Shown here: piece by piece, positions 44,603 through 60,339 of the stretch
How positions within the stretch are numbered: the stretch's first letter is position 1
Layout: each line of letters begins with the position of its first letter
From: Atrina japonica
Taxonomy: Eukaryota; Mollusca; Bivalvia; Pterioida; Pinnidae
Assembly: GCA_030159075.1 (NCBI GenBank)
Contig: BROG01000045.1
Location: 1,653,501 to 1,717,500 of the forward strand
Length of the DNA: 64,000 bases
Direction: 5' to 3'
Program-made: the position numbers and the translations under genes
Notes under the pieces: model-generated
Told to the model about the DNA's origin: nothing
Seen by the model: the letters and a program-made list of their open reading frames with translations, nothing else
Databases searched by the model: none

Positions 44603-47600
44603 TACAGTTTATATTAAAACAGCAGATACATTTTTCGATCCAGCAAATATTCTTCAGACTTCAGAAGTATCGAACAATGTCCTCCTCAGATGGATATCAC
44701 AATTTCCAAGCAGACTTTAAAAAATCAAAAGGCATACATTCTTTTAAATGAATTTAAAAAAGGATTCTCTTCAGTAATACATTTATCAAACTTTTGGCTT
44801 CAAGATTAACGTCTTCGCTTAAAGTGGTTCGCATAATTTAAATAACATACAAACGGTCATTAGATAATTACGTCATCCAACATCACTCATTATCTCACAG
44901 AAGTACTCTAAATTTAATATAGATAAAATGCTTTAACAAACTACAGAACTGGCTTTCCTATGGACACGAACTGTGCCCCTTTATTATCCGATCCGATGCA
45001 TATAATTCAGAGTTAGAAAAAAGTAAAAGCTAGCATATCTATTATTTGACATTAAGATATATTTCATTAATATAGTGACCGTATATGTATCACTTACTAA
45101 AGTAATATATTTATTATTATTATTTATTATCTGAAATGTGCTGTTGAATTTTCTATACCGAAACTGACTAGGAGTTCCCTCTGTTCATCTCAATCAGGCT
45201 GCGACTACCTAGCTGACTGACTCAAATTGGTCTGATTAGTGAGGTGGTCTCTTAAATGAGGTTCTGTACTTATTTAATTATTTATCAAGAGACTGAATAT
45301 TTATGGTCTGAATTGTGAGGCGGTCTCTTAAGCGAAGTGGTCTTTAGACGAGGTGGTATACATTTAAATATTCAAAATGTTTGCATGAAGTTAAAAGCGT
45401 TGTGATTTTGTCGATTTTGTGTATTGTAGGTACATTCGGCACCAGTAAATGAGATCACAGAACACCGGAATGTCTCACGCAGTGTTACTCGGGTTTGCAT
45501 CTTCATAGTATCAGTGTATTTAATATGTGCACTGCCACTGCAAATTTGCGCTGTGGTATCTATATCCCAAAGTCCAAGTACGTCTCTACAGTCTGCAATG
45601 CGAACAACATATTGTCTTTACGTATTTGGGTCGATTCTTAACCCTATTATCTATTGTATAACATGGAAAAGTTTCCGTAAAAGGTTCTTTGAGGTAAGAT
45701 ACCAATGTTTTTAGCTCACCTGAACTAAAGGATTAAGTGAGTTTTTCTGGTCGCCTTTTGTCCTTGTCTGTCCGTCTGTCCGTCCGTAAACTTTTCACAT
45801 TTTCGACTTCTCCCCCAAAACCGCTGAAGGTATTTTGATAAAACCTAATAGGATCCTCTACCAAGTCTGTTCATTTCGGCCGGATCGGCACAGGGGTGGA
45901 GCCAGGGTGGACATGAATTGAAAAACTAACTGTATCTGAGTGATCTACATAGATGTAATATTCAATTTTTTTTTAATTTCGTTGAAATTAGAAAATAACT
46001 TTTTGACGTCTTTTTTAGTTTTTATTTTCATTCATTTTTGTATGATTTCTTTGATTTTCTCCCCTTTTATTCATTTTGATGCATTTATTTTATGTGTTTT
46101 ACCTGTGGTTTGGTAGATAAACGCTTTCCTAAAAGAATTTTGCTGAAATTTAATTTTTTGAATTTTTTATGAATTTTTTAAGAGTGCAAAAATGAAGGGG
46201 GGGGAATTTTTCACATTTTAACCCCTTCTCAAAACCGCAGAAGGGATTTTGATGGAAATTTATAGGAATTAAGTACTCAATGTCTTCTACCAGGTTTTTT
46301 CATTTCGGCCCGATCGTCTAAGGGGTGAATCCAGGGTGGGGCAAAAGAGGTCTAAGGGGTACCCCTCTTTAAAAATCTTCTCCGTCAAAACAGCTGCATG
46401 AATTGAAAAACTAACTGCATCTGAGTGATATACATAGATTTGTGATTAAAGTTGTTAATTACGTAGATATCGGAAAATTTTCAATGTGTTGTTGAAGTAT
46501 TTTTACACATAGTCATTTTCATTTATTTTTGTATGATTTCTTTGATTTTATCTTCATTTATTCATCATGATGCATTCATTTAAAGTGTTTTAATGTAATT
46601 AGGTAGAAAAATGCTTTCCTGAAAGAAATTTTCTGGAATTTATTTTTTTCATATTTTTTATGAATTTTTGAAACTGCAAAAAGAAAGAGGGAACATTTTT
46701 TCACACACTTGTTCTTCAAAACCGCTGAAGGAGGCAAGTATGGCATCCAAGTTCCCCTGACAAGTTTATGTTTTTTGACCAGATAGTCTCAGAGGTGGAT
46801 CCAGGGTGGGAAAAATAGGTCTCAGAGGGTACCCCTCTTTGAAAATCTTCTCCAGAACTGCTGCATGGATTGAAAAACTAATTGCATCTGAGTGATTTTT
46901 ATGGATGCATGATTCAATTTCCTGTTTTGGAATAAATTGGTAATTTGTAAATTTGAAATTCCCATATTTGTAAGATACCAACACAGTTCAGGTGAGCGAT
47001 GTGGCCCATTGGCCTCTTGTTTAATTAATTTAGTTGTACCTATATACATTGGTACAAAATGATGATATAGATTGTACTTTCAATTTTTATTTACGTTATC
47101 TTTAGTCAAGAAACCCCTTTACTAATGTTTTTTTTTTCTTATAAGGGATGACACGATGAAACATTTCTGTTTCATTTTCACAATACATTTAGATTTATTA
47201 TTTGACCTTCTTTGATACCACTTTTTCTTTCGGACATATACATTACTCTGTTTCACTAGACGAAATGTTGAGTTGCCTGTCCATGGCGGCTGTCGAATGT
47301 CGTATGTCGACCAATTTTGACGAGGATTGGTTTCTCACTTATTTCACTTGGATTTGACTGTGGACTCACGGCGTTTGTGACGGGTCGGCAAGAGTTGCCT
47401 ACTCCTCCGTGACACCTGATCCCACCTATTGATTCCACTTTGATCACTTAATACAGAGGGATAACGTGTCTTCATAGTTCCTTTATGTTTTCGAATATAA
47501 GATTTTATCAACCATCGTATAGCTTTTAGCCATTTAGACTAAGTGTCTGGTTCCACGTCCTTATGTTTTGCCCATGGTCTATGTTATAATCCTCGACAAA

Positions 47601-48627
47601 ATAATCGTCTTATTTTCTCCACCATTAAAAACTGGTAGCCACCTTAATACTGAAAAATTGTTAGGCGTGGTATTAAACATTATTAAAAAAAATACCCTAG
47701 ACCATTGTCATTCACATTGGCATCAACCGTGTCCTTTATTGTGACGAAGCACATTTCATCCGTCAACTTTTAACATGTAAATAAAAATATCCCTTTATCA
47801 ACGCAATAAGATGTCTCCGACATTACGTCACCAACTTCAGGTTTTTTTTATTTGTTTGAATGTCGTTTACGCCACACTCAAGAAATAAACCAAGAGAATT
47901 TCTAAAAAAAATTGCGCCCTCTTTCATTGCTTAATGTAACTTACAAAATTCTTTCTGGAGTTATGGCCAATAGACTAAAATCTGTTTTGAAATTTATGAT
48001 TCATGAAATTCAAAAGGAATTTATTGCAGGAAGATATATAGGGGAAAATACTAGAACCTTCTTTGATGTTATTCACAACTGTAACAAATTTGATATTCCT
48101 GGACACATATTAATGGTGGACTATGTAAAGGCTTTTGATTCTGTATCATGGAAATTCATAGAATTATAGTTACAAACTAACTACTTCACAAAATTGGTAT
48201 ATCATATACAGATTTATGCACTTTCTGTAATGAACAACCTGAAACAAGAAGCCATTTATTTTTCTTGTGTACAATAAGTTCAGAGTTTTGGGAAAGTGTA
48301 TTTTTATGGTGAAACAATGGACACACTATAAATATTGAATTTAATATTATTGAGATTCCATTTGGGAAACCAAATAACAAACTCAATGGACCCATAAATT
48401 TATCAATTTGCTTGGTTAAAAATATTTTTATAGACAAAATACTAAAAAAAAGTATACCAAGTGTTATTGAGACAAAGAAAAATATTTAAAATTATATGGA
48501 AATGGAGTTATACATTTAAAAAAATTTAGAAAAGAACTATTTGTGAACAAATGGGAAAAATACTCTTCTCTACTGAATGAAAAAGGTAAAATAATCCCTT
48601 GTTACATGTTAATCAGCATATATATAT

Positions 48628-48712
<85 letters not shown>

Positions 48713-49149
48713 GTGTGTGTACTAGTTTGTAAACACATTAAATGTAATAGCAAATGCATGTGAATGAATGTATGTTTATCTATGTGTTATATATGTATAT
48801 TTGGCAAAAAACCAAATATAAATATCAAATAGAAAAAAAATACTTTTCCTGTCATATGGTGGCAGCCAGTTTTTAATGGTGGAGGAGAGAACTCGGTTAC
48901 AATGTACCGGGAGGAGATACTACGGACTTTCCGCTAGTAACCTTCGGAACTTTCTTGCAAAATAATTTAGGTTCTAGTGAAATTCGAACCAGAGGCGAGA
49001 AATTACAGGGTGTAAAGGGCAATACTCCGACCATTTGACCACTGAAGCCCCCCTCACTAATGTTGAATTGCCGCAATTTTCTTACCTTTGCTCTTGACTG
49101 AAGCCAATACACTTTGCAAGCACTTCTAAATTGGAGAAAGAACCTCACT

Positions 49150-49248
<99 letters not shown>

Positions 49249-49402
49249 ACGCCATCATATGACTGAAAGATTGTTGAGTATGGCGTAAAACAAAAAATCA
49301 AATCAAATCAAAATCGTATTATTGGTATTTTTTCAGATCATACCGCGTAAGTGTCGCTGCATTACGGAGTCTTCTGACATCTCAGAAAGCACTTACAATT
49401 AG
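41568..49402 (+). CDS. Class A (rhodopsin-type) GPCR, four coding exons, family unassigned
   Basis: Coding exons are 41568-41896, 44230-44497, 45430-45693 and 49337-49402; joined they give 308 residues with matching phases. Seven membrane segments can be read: TM1 11-36 (Asn28), TM2 46-70 (LSD, Asp57), TM3 85-108 (Cys85), TM4 126-147 (Trp134), TM5 about 173-195 (Pro182, Tyr190), TM6 about 219-242 (Pro235) and TM7 about 258-278 (NPIIY 270-274). Cys157 in loop 2 can pair with Cys85. Arg110 sits exactly 25 residues after Cys85, as Arg3.50 should, but the DRY triplet reads HRC. The TM6 toggle motif reads CALP, with Ala233 where Trp is usual. ICL3 is short and the tail ends in a CRC cysteine pair. 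Ligand and subfamily are unknown; a peptide receptor or lineage-specific orphan is possible. The exon 2 acceptor has an alternative 6 bases downstream. Confidence 0.85.
41955..42215. repeat. Dispersed repeat, copy 2 of a pair (GPCR intron 1)
   Basis: Homologous to 26630-26910. It begins 58 bases after the GPCR exon 1 donor and has an open frame that is not conserved in the other copy. Confidence 0.8.
42220..42500. repeat. Degenerate ~20-bp repeat
   Basis: About 13 loose copies of AGGTGGGTAAAGTGCATT with substitutions and indels. Confidence 0.8.
42501..44229. other. Rest of GPCR intron 1
   Basis: No further exon was seen. 43195-43520 is a copy of a dispersed family with ACTCCTCCATGACACCTGATC. 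Confidence 0.4.
43195..43520. repeat. CTCCRTGACACCTGATC dispersed family, copy 1
   Basis: Aligns with 47240-47460: ACGAGGA-TGTT-CTCACTTATTTCA, GTGAC-GGTC and TACTCCTCCRTGACACCTGA. Shorter relatives are at 54225-54345, 63535-63640 (reverse) and 63815-63850 (reverse). Confidence 0.7.
44230..44497 (+). CDS. GPCR exon 2 (residues 110-199, TM4-TM5)
   Basis: Acceptor CTTTCTCAG, first base completing Arg110. It encodes PTIIILLIVWIYNLC (TM4), RQTCGP (loop-2 cysteine) and LLPIVVTVTAYGIIVYRLKK (TM5). Donor GTAAGT at 44498 lies only about 30 bases before a long (GT)n array. A second in-frame acceptor, TGCAG, would start the exon at 44236. Confidence 0.85.
44529..44600. repeat. (GT)n microsatellite beside the GPCR exon 2 donor
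   Basis: About 36 GT units starting 31 bases after the donor site at 44498. Confidence 0.98.
45200..45360. mobile_element. Decayed Tc1/mariner-type MITE
   Basis: Shares GGTCTGATTAGTGAGGTGGT and GAGACTGAATATTTATGG with 36578-36755. Confidence 0.6.
45430..45693 (+). CDS. GPCR exon 3 (residues 200-287, TM6-TM7)
   Basis: Encodes SVTRVCIFIVSVYLICALP (TM6) and YVFGSILNPIIYCITW (TM7) followed by KSFRKRFFE, the start of helix 8. Phase 0 at both ends, donor GTAAGA. Confidence 0.9.
45712..47022. mobile_element. AGCTCACCTGA dispersed repeat, copy 3 (GPCR intron 3)
   Basis: Begins TTTTTAGCTCACCTGAACTA about 18 bases after exon 3 and ends TCAGGTGAGCGATGTGGCCC...GGCCTCTTGTTT. It has about three internal ~480-bp modules (45790, 46210, 46690). 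Confidence 0.85.
47185..47460. repeat. CTCCRTGACACCTGATC dispersed family, copy 2
   Basis: ACTCCTCCGTGACACCTGATC at 47401 and the same upstream blocks as 43195-43520. Confidence 0.7.
47620..47695 (+). mobile_element. SINE family A, 3' fragment
   Basis: CCACCATTAAAAACTGGTAG followed by ACTGAAAAATTGTTAGGCGT and a decayed TTAAAC-A tail. Confidence 0.65.
47885..48615 (+). pseudogene. LINE remnant: reverse-transcriptase start and C-terminal zinc knuckle
   Basis: 47912-48166 reads RPLSLLNVTYKILSGVMANR then FIAGRYIGENTR and HILMVDYVKAFDSVSWKF. These are reverse-transcriptase blocks of non-LTR retrotransposons. The frame stops at 48167-48169. From about 48200 the C-terminal motif CTFCNEQPETRSHLFFLC appears, so most of the palm, thumb and connection region is deleted. 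A (TA)n tail follows. Not functional. Confidence 0.85.
48617..48708. repeat. (TA)n microsatellite at the LINE 3' end
   Basis: About 45 TA units with one phase slip. Confidence 0.98.
48838..49056 (-). mobile_element. SINE family A (minus orientation)
   Basis: The reverse strand has the tRNA-like head GGGGGCTTCAGTGGTCAAAT, the B box GGTTCGAATTTC and the tail CCACCATTAAAAACTGGCTG then CCACCATATGACAGGAAAAG. Confidence 0.82.
49156..49312 (+). repeat. (GT)n array followed by a SINE A tail
   Basis: About 46 GT units (49156-49247), then GCCATCATATGACTGAAAGA and TTGTTGAGTATGGCGTAAAAC with a degenerate A-rich tail. It ends only 25 bases before GPCR exon 4. Confidence 0.85.
49337..49402 (+). CDS. GPCR exon 4 (residues 288-308, C-terminal tail)
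   Basis: After acceptor TATTTTTTCAG the phase-0 reading gives 21 residues and a TAG stop. They begin IIPRKCRC and end with a Ser/Thr/Glu-rich tail. This continues helix 8 (FRKRFFE) with a cysteine pair suited to palmitoylation and with phosphorylatable residues. It is 3.6 kb from exon 3 across repeats, so the join is inferred. Confidence 0.72.
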   Translation: MIPRKCRCITESSDISESTYN

Positions 49403-49917
49403 TTTGAATAATGACAGAGTTGGATATAAACAATTTATGTATGCGATGTAATGTGATTCACAAACCGCAGCAAAGTGGCGATCATAGAAAGAGAACTCGT
49501 AGATTGATAATGACAACATTTCACTCTAATCAATTGTCATACGAAATCTCGTACGACACGAAGGATATTCCAATTGTTTAAACAGGCTGGGTATATCTGA
49601 AATGTAGATATGATGATTAGGTAAATACCCTACTTTGTCGAAACTCGTCATACGTATACTCCAATGTATATAACTGATTATTGCTACTAATAAGTGATTA
49701 ATTTAAGACTTCAAATTTAAACATAACATACATTGAAACTGTTCGTTTATAATGTTATTTTAATCGTTTTGTTCTTATAAAGGGACAGGTCGTCCCGAAA
49801 ATTTGACTTTCATTTTGACCGTGTCGTTAGTCATATCAGTGCTTTATATATTCCTTTCCTGACTTGTATCTAGATCCGATGCCCTAGGATATATAGTGTT
49901 GTTGGTCTTAGTGCTTA

Positions 49918-49921
49918 GTAT

Positions 49922-50015
<94 letters not shown>
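49918..50015. repeat. (TA)n microsatellite
   Basis: About 48 units with one interruption near 49931. Confidence 0.98.
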
Positions 50016-50020
<5 letters not shown>

Positions 50021-51004
50021 TAAAAGACAATAATAAAATTCAAGTGGTGTTGATGTAAAAGTATATATTTTGGTATTATATTATGTATGTTTCGGCATTT
50101 TATACGCTGAAATGTTTTAAAATAACAAATGTTTTGGTATTATTATTTTTATATTTCAACTAGATTCCGTGACAGAAAAATTAAAACCAGAATCAATACG
50201 GAATGGAAAATATACATGTATTAAGGAAATACACTGGTGTACTTCTGAAGGCTTGTGGATATTTGTCATTTGTCTAATTGTGATTGCCTTTTAATCGGAC
50301 GGAAAAGATGGTATATAGTAATAATGGAAAAACATCCAATGAAACAATCATTTATAGATCTCGGTGTCATACAGACACTACAATTTACTACAAGTTAGGC
50401 GAATTTAATGAGTACGATTTTATATGAACTTACAAAATTGATCCTGTGTATTGATCTTATCAGTAAAGTGTTTTCAGTTTAAATGATTAAAAAGCACGAA
50501 AGAACGAAAATCTATACTAATCAGGCTGTCAGACTAAGCTAAGATCAACTTAATGGAATATATTTTGTTTGCTTTATTTTGTTGTTTTGGGTGGATTGTG
50601 AAGCAAATACCGGAATTAATCATGTCTGTCTTTCTGTCTGGACTCAGTATCACAATACATTGTTAAATTTAACCTGTTGTAAGCCTATTGGTTTAACATT
50701 TATTTGGTTAACTTTAAATTAATGTTTTATGCAAGTATGAAGTATTATGCTACCCGACCCTGTTTGTCTGTCTGTCTATCTGTCGGTACGTCCGTCTTTT
50801 GGTCTGTCTGTATCAAACATTTGCCTTAGTTGTTGCGTTTAACTCTGTTGTCAGTATTGAAATACAGTGCTTCAAAATTTGGTCAGACGGCTCTATTGAA
50901 TTACTTATATGTATAGATCATCAGCTACAGGTTAAATTCCACAAATTGTCAACTGCGCAATGGACGGATGATATACTTGCCGTCACATAGAACCTCTGTT
51001 TTAA

Positions 51005-51262
51005 GTCTCAATTTGAAATGCCCATGACCTTCATTTCTTATGCCGAGCGTTTGGCGAAGAAACAATATCTATATGTAAGTCTTAGATGTGACCCGGTAAA
51101 GAAAATCGAACCCAGAGTAAAACCGGTGGTCTCTTCCCGGGTACATTGTAGTCAGGTTCTCTCCGTCACCATTAAAAATTGGCCACCATATCATATAACT
51201 GAAAAATTGTTGAGAGTGGCGTTTAACACTATTTAAAATAAAACTTCAAAAAAAAAAAAAAA
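51005..51262 (+). mobile_element. SINE family A with poly(A)
   Basis: 3' half is clear: CGTCACCATTAAAAATTGGC, ACTGAAAAATTGTTGAGAGT, GGCGTTTAACAC, then an A-rich tail at 51239-51262. The tRNA-like head is decayed. Confidence 0.78.
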
Positions 51263-52038
51263 ATATTCGATTTCAGAATCTTCCGTTTGCAAGTCAAACG
51301 GTCAAGAACTAAGCAGTCAGTCGATAGAATGTACATCTTACTGATTGACAGATGAGTTGATGAATATGTTTACTTTACACTCACTTTCTAATGTTAAAGA
51401 AATAAATACATGCATATTTAAATTGAAATGGGTACTTAATGTTTTGTAAATGAATCACTTGTTGATTACAGGGTATCAGACTTATATATCAATGATAGTT
51501 ACTGGCACAATATAAACACCTCTTTACATCCACCTAAATGAAATGATTTGGTTTATGAAGACGCAGTAACCCCCTTCTTATTGCCCTGAACCTCTGTCAC
51601 GTTAATTCAATTGGCCCCCGTAAATTTTAAAATCCTGATAGTTTTTATTTATAAAAGAAAGCCAAACGTCATGTACTTTTAAGAATAAATCAAGAGTTAC
51701 TTGGACGAGTAACAGAATGAATCATTTAAATTGTAATTTCAATAAATCAGCTGTGTTCGTTCTTATCTCGCCGTCTAAAAAATATTAGCAATTGCTTTAT
51801 TTAGATTAACACTCGACGGGGAGGGAACTCCGGGATAATCAATTACCCTTTTATCTTGACGGTATCATTCAAAACTTTACAAACTTTTAAACAAATTAAT
51901 CTTAACTGTGTACAATTCGACGTTTAGCTAACATTATTTATCATCTTTATATAATCGCTATATATTAGGGAGCCAGCGTTAAGATTGGCATTTCTACAAA
52001 TAGTTACAAGAACATTACACGACAATATACCCGTCTCA

Positions 52039-58058
<6,020 letters not shown>

Positions 58059-58113
58059 AACACTTATTTATCACAAAACAAGTACTTTTTCTGAAACTTT
58101 CCTTTGAGATTGA

Positions 58114-58117
<4 letters not shown>

Positions 58118-58197
<80 letters not shown>
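58118..58197. repeat. (TA)n microsatellite in the probable 3' UTR
   Basis: About 39 TA units, 60 bases after the stop codon of the secreted-protein gene. Confidence 0.99.
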
Positions 58198-58199
<2 letters not shown>

Positions 58200-58530
58200 A
58201 TAGAAAATAGCATGGAATATATTGAAGATGTTGATCAAAAATTCTAAGAGCTGTGGGTGTGATTTTGCTTCGTCATCTTTACTAACATTGTCTGGATTCT
58301 GAAACTTTTCGAGTAATGTTTACTATTCGTCGTCTAAATTTGTAAAATCCAGAAAATTTGTCTTAAGTGTGATAAGACTATATTGCGTTATACTCGTAAT
58401 GAAAACATTGTGTCTGATGATCCGTTAGATATGACTATGAATAGAATGTGATTTTAATTCTACCAATCAACGATTTTTTAATTTAATCTGGAAGATGTAA
58501 TGTATATATAAAGAAGATTCCAATTAAGGC

Positions 58531-58540
58531 AATAAATAAA
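58531..58540 (+). terminator. Candidate poly(A) signal of the secreted-protein gene
   Basis: Two overlapping AATAAA hexamers, followed within 40 bases by a GT-rich stretch, lie 473 bases after the stop codon. If used, the 3' UTR would contain the (TA)n array at 58118-58197. Confidence 0.5.
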
Positions 58541-58590
58541 ATTTTAATGTGTTAACACTACTGTCCCTGTGTTCCGTAAATATTATTAAC

Positions 58591-58670
58591 AGAATCGTGT
58601 TCCCACCATGTTTACCTGGGGTTTTACCAAAAATGCTCCCACTTTTTTGTAAAAATGGGAACATGATAAC
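58591..58670. repeat. Small palindromic repeat, copy 1
   Basis: TGTTCCCACC...TACCTGGGGTTTTACCA...AAAATGGGAACATGAT: inverted ends around a conserved spacer. Copies at 60973-61025 and 63240-63318. Confidence 0.65.
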
Positions 58671-58699
58671 AATAACAAAGTTTTTGTTTTACAAAGGAA

Positions 58700-58815
58700 C
58701 CACAACAAATGCTCAAGACGATCGCTTCTGTCAATAAGACTTCATCAGTTGAGCTCGAATTTGATATAGATATATTTCCGAAAGAAAAAGTGGGATCATA
58801 CAATAACAAATTTTA
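58700..58815. repeat. GAGCTC dispersed family, copy 2
   Basis: GACGATCGCTTCTGTCAATA, AGACTTCATCAGTTGAGCTC and AAAAGTGGGATCATACAA. Confidence 0.75.
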
Positions 58816-58998
58816 AATTTAAATGTATGGCCAAACCCGTCTAAGAATACCTAAAGTAAAATTGAATATCTTAGCCTTTGAGAATTTTAAAAATTATAAT
58901 TCTAACAAGTTAACATATTAGTACATGAGGACACTACCTTAACATAAATGTACATTCACATTGAATTGATTTTGATGTCGGTGTGTGACTTTTGAACC

Positions 58999-59000
<2 letters not shown>

Positions 59001-59091
<91 letters not shown>
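59001..59091. repeat. (TA)n microsatellite
   Basis: About 45 uninterrupted TA units. Confidence 0.99.
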
Positions 59092-59095
<4 letters not shown>

Positions 59096-59261
59096 ATCAG
59101 CAACTCAGTCCATATGCGCAGTAGAACTAAAATTTGCTCTACGGAATTGGACTGACCGTCGACTAAGATAATTGATCTAATGATTAAATCCTATACAATC
59201 AATAATCAACACAATACAGATAAACATTCACTTCCCCCTACACATATATATATAAACACGA

Positions 59262-59355
59262 TATCGTTTCTGTCAATCAGACTTCATCAGTTGAGCTCCA
59301 ATTTGAAAGTTATGTGTATTTTCGAATGAGAAAGTGGTATTTTACAAGGCCAAAC
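59262..59355. repeat. GAGCTC dispersed family, copy 3
   Basis: ATATCGTTTCTGTCAATCAG, ACTTCATCAGTTGAGCTC and GAAAGTGGTATTTTACAA. Confidence 0.75.
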
Positions 59356-59616
59356 AATATCTCTAAAAGTATAGCCGAAATCCGTCTAAGAGTAACCATT
59401 GTAAACAAAATTTTAATAGAAGTAATTTTTTTTCAATATACATTTATTTGAATTGTTAGTTATAGTGTTATAGAGAAAAAAGTATAATCAATGACATATT
59501 TGAACGAAATACAGAATTCCCGGGGACAATTTTTGTTACGGATCGAATCTATGAGAATCCATTCCAGATACCGTATGCGATGTAAAACGATTATTGTTCA
59601 ACTTACATAGGAATCG

Positions 59617-60030
59617 GGGCGTCCGTGGCCAAGCGGTAAAGCATCGCTCTTTAAATTATAATTAAAATTTAAATTATTTAAAAGTCTCTCACTTCCTGTC
59701 AACGAAGGTTCGAGTCCCGCTGAAACCTAAGCTAAGAGAGAGAGAGAAAAGATGAAAAATAAAATGGATATAAAAAGGTAGAATGATTACAGCGTCATGA
59801 CCATTACACTGGTATATCAATATAGTTTAATATTATAAATTACTGGCCCCTTGCAGAGGATAGTGACTGTCTCTTTATCAAGCACTCGATACGATGTGAA
59901 ATTATGAAAGGTCCCGTGTCACGGTAAGCATGGCACGTAAATGAATCCTCACAGTCCATAGCACACGTCATAACATGTGGCATTTCACTTTAACCCCTGA
60001 CAACTCCATATAAGTAAACGTCACTAGGTG
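59617..60030 (+). mobile_element. tRNA-like head plus SINE B body, chimeric or decayed
   Basis: 59617-59730 resembles a tRNA: GGGGCGTCCGTGGCCAAGCG, then a 40-base AT-rich insertion, then GGTTCGAGTCCCGC. 59885-60030 matches the SINE B body (AGGTCCCGTGTCACGGTAAG, AATGAATCCTCACAG). The AT insertion and poor acceptor stem argue against a working tRNA gene. Confidence 0.6.
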
Positions 60031-60181
60031 GAATATAGATATATATAATGTATACCATAACGTTATAATGTAAAATACAGTTCGAGTAACAATTTGACAG
60101 GCATTTAGACGCTGATGTTCACAGAATGTGATGAAATTGTATATGTATTTTTGTAAACACCAGTCCAAATTAGCAAAGATA

Positions 60182-60330
<149 letters not shown>

Positions 60331-60339
60331 CAAGTGAAC

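Larger units (their letters stand above)
49403..52038. other. Spacer between the GPCR and secreted-protein genes
   Basis: Holds (TA)n at 49918-50015, an AATAAA at 50032-50037 that could end the GPCR transcript, and a dispersed sequence at 50755-51000 led by CTGTCTGT repeats. It also holds a SINE A at 51005-51262. No further exon was found. Confidence 0.45.

Noticed and set aside
48897..49301. 134-residue minus-strand frame
   Set aside because: Spans a (GT)n array and two SINE pieces; not a gene.
50799..50990. 63-residue frame before the secreted-protein gene
   Set aside because: Sits in a CTGTCTGT-led dispersed sequence beside a SINE; no donor site joins it to 54399 or 51969.
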